Below, piece by piece: positions 63,903 to 64,000 of a stretch of DNA of 64,000 nt (position 1 is the stretch's first letter; each line of letters opens with the position of its first letter). The DNA is from DATBVX01 sp963696675 (GTDB lineage Bacteria > Pseudomonadota > Gammaproteobacteria > Steroidobacterales > Steroidobacteraceae): NCBI GenBank assembly GCA_963696675.1, contig CAVOLM010000018.1, positions 62,001 to 126,000 of the forward strand, in the 5' to 3' direction. The notes below the pieces were generated by a model, which was not told where the DNA came from, did no database searches, and saw only the letters and a program-made list of their open reading frames with translations. Position numbers and translations under genes: made by a program.

Positions 63903-64000
63903 ATGTCCCAGCGTCGCAGCGTCACTCCCAGCGAAGGTTTGAGCACCGTCCGCTACGAGATTCGTGGCCGGCTGGCGCGGCGCGCTCATCGAAATGGAGC
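63903..64000 (+). CDS. Aminotransferase, AlaA-like (N-terminus only; cut by window end)
   Basis: Starts MSQRRSVTPSEGLSTVRYEI then RGRLARRAH, the N-terminal helix pattern of class I aminotransferases such as glutamate-pyruvate transaminase AlaA. The last bases translate as RNG in the current frame but one extra C at about 63987 would give EME, the expected continuation. Only 98 bases are visible, so the assignment is tentative. Confidence 0.5.
   Translation, partial: MSQRRSVTPSEGLSTVRYEIRGRLARRAHRNG

Noticed and set aside
1..64000. CRISPR array
   Set aside because: No set of regularly spaced direct repeats was seen anywhere; the repetitive part of the S74 protein is a protein repeat at irregular DNA identity.

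Overview
The window is a GC-rich chromosomal segment of a gammaproteobacterium. The gene order ruvC-ruvA-ruvB-ybgC-tolQRAB-pal-cpoB-queE-queC and the cyd operon with small subunits CydP and CydX fit that class. The many TPR and TonB-type envelope proteins suggest a Steroidobacter/Nevskiales-like lineage, but that placement is inference. Most of the window is ordinary core metabolism, packed tightly with many ATGA/GTGA start-stop overlaps.

Layout. 1-4.2 kb: 2-oxoglutarate dehydrogenase complex (sucA 3' part, sucB, lpdA). 4.3-9.8 kb, minus strand: relA, an unusual receiver-receiver-TM-repeat-TonB protein, and a quinone-oxidoreductase-like MDR enzyme. 9.9-19.6 kb: yebC, ruvCAB, the Tol-Pal envelope operon (with a 272-bp structured inverted-repeat element between tolR and tolA), then preQ0 synthesis (queE, queC). 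19.6-22.5 kb: a tetrahydrofolate one-carbon module (folD, MTHFR-like, purU). 22.7-24.9 kb: tRNA-Lys followed by foreign-looking DNA (S74/YadA-like repeat protein, truncated epimerase). 25-27.5 kb: Tat-exported protein plus a p-cresol-methylhydroxylase-like flavoprotein and cytochrome. 27.6-32.2 kb, minus: cytochrome bd operon and a helical-repeat exported protein. 32.3-38 kb: sulfate activation (cysQ, cysD, cysNC) and a FadJ/FadB-like enzyme. 38-45.4 kb: leucine/isovalerate catabolism (GntR, liuA, liuB, liuD, liuE). 45.4-50.3 kb: pirin, a polyprenyl sugar transferase, MarR + EamA, peroxiredoxin. 50.5-52.1 kb: a clear c-di-GMP-I riboswitch ahead of a protein with two SPOR-like repeats. 52.1-57.5 kb, minus: etfB, etfA, a tandem alpha/beta-hydrolase-fold protein lacking nucleophiles, and a helical-repeat exported protein. 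57.7-64 kb: a degenerate beta-lactamase-fold protein, oligopeptide ABC transporter oppBCDF, a CoA transferase and the start of an AlaA-like aminotransferase.

A general caution applies to the whole window. About twenty conserved genes are broken by frameshifts. Every break I could localise to a single step has the sign of one extra base, whatever the strand, and three others (genes at 50.8, 52.1 and 57.7 kb) are ambiguous between two extra bases and one missing base. Removing the extra base restores full family length each time (for example sucB, tolQ, queE, liuB, etfA, oppC, oppF). This looks like insertion-type sequencing or assembly error rather than gene decay, so these genes are annotated as single CDS spans with the frameshift position stated.
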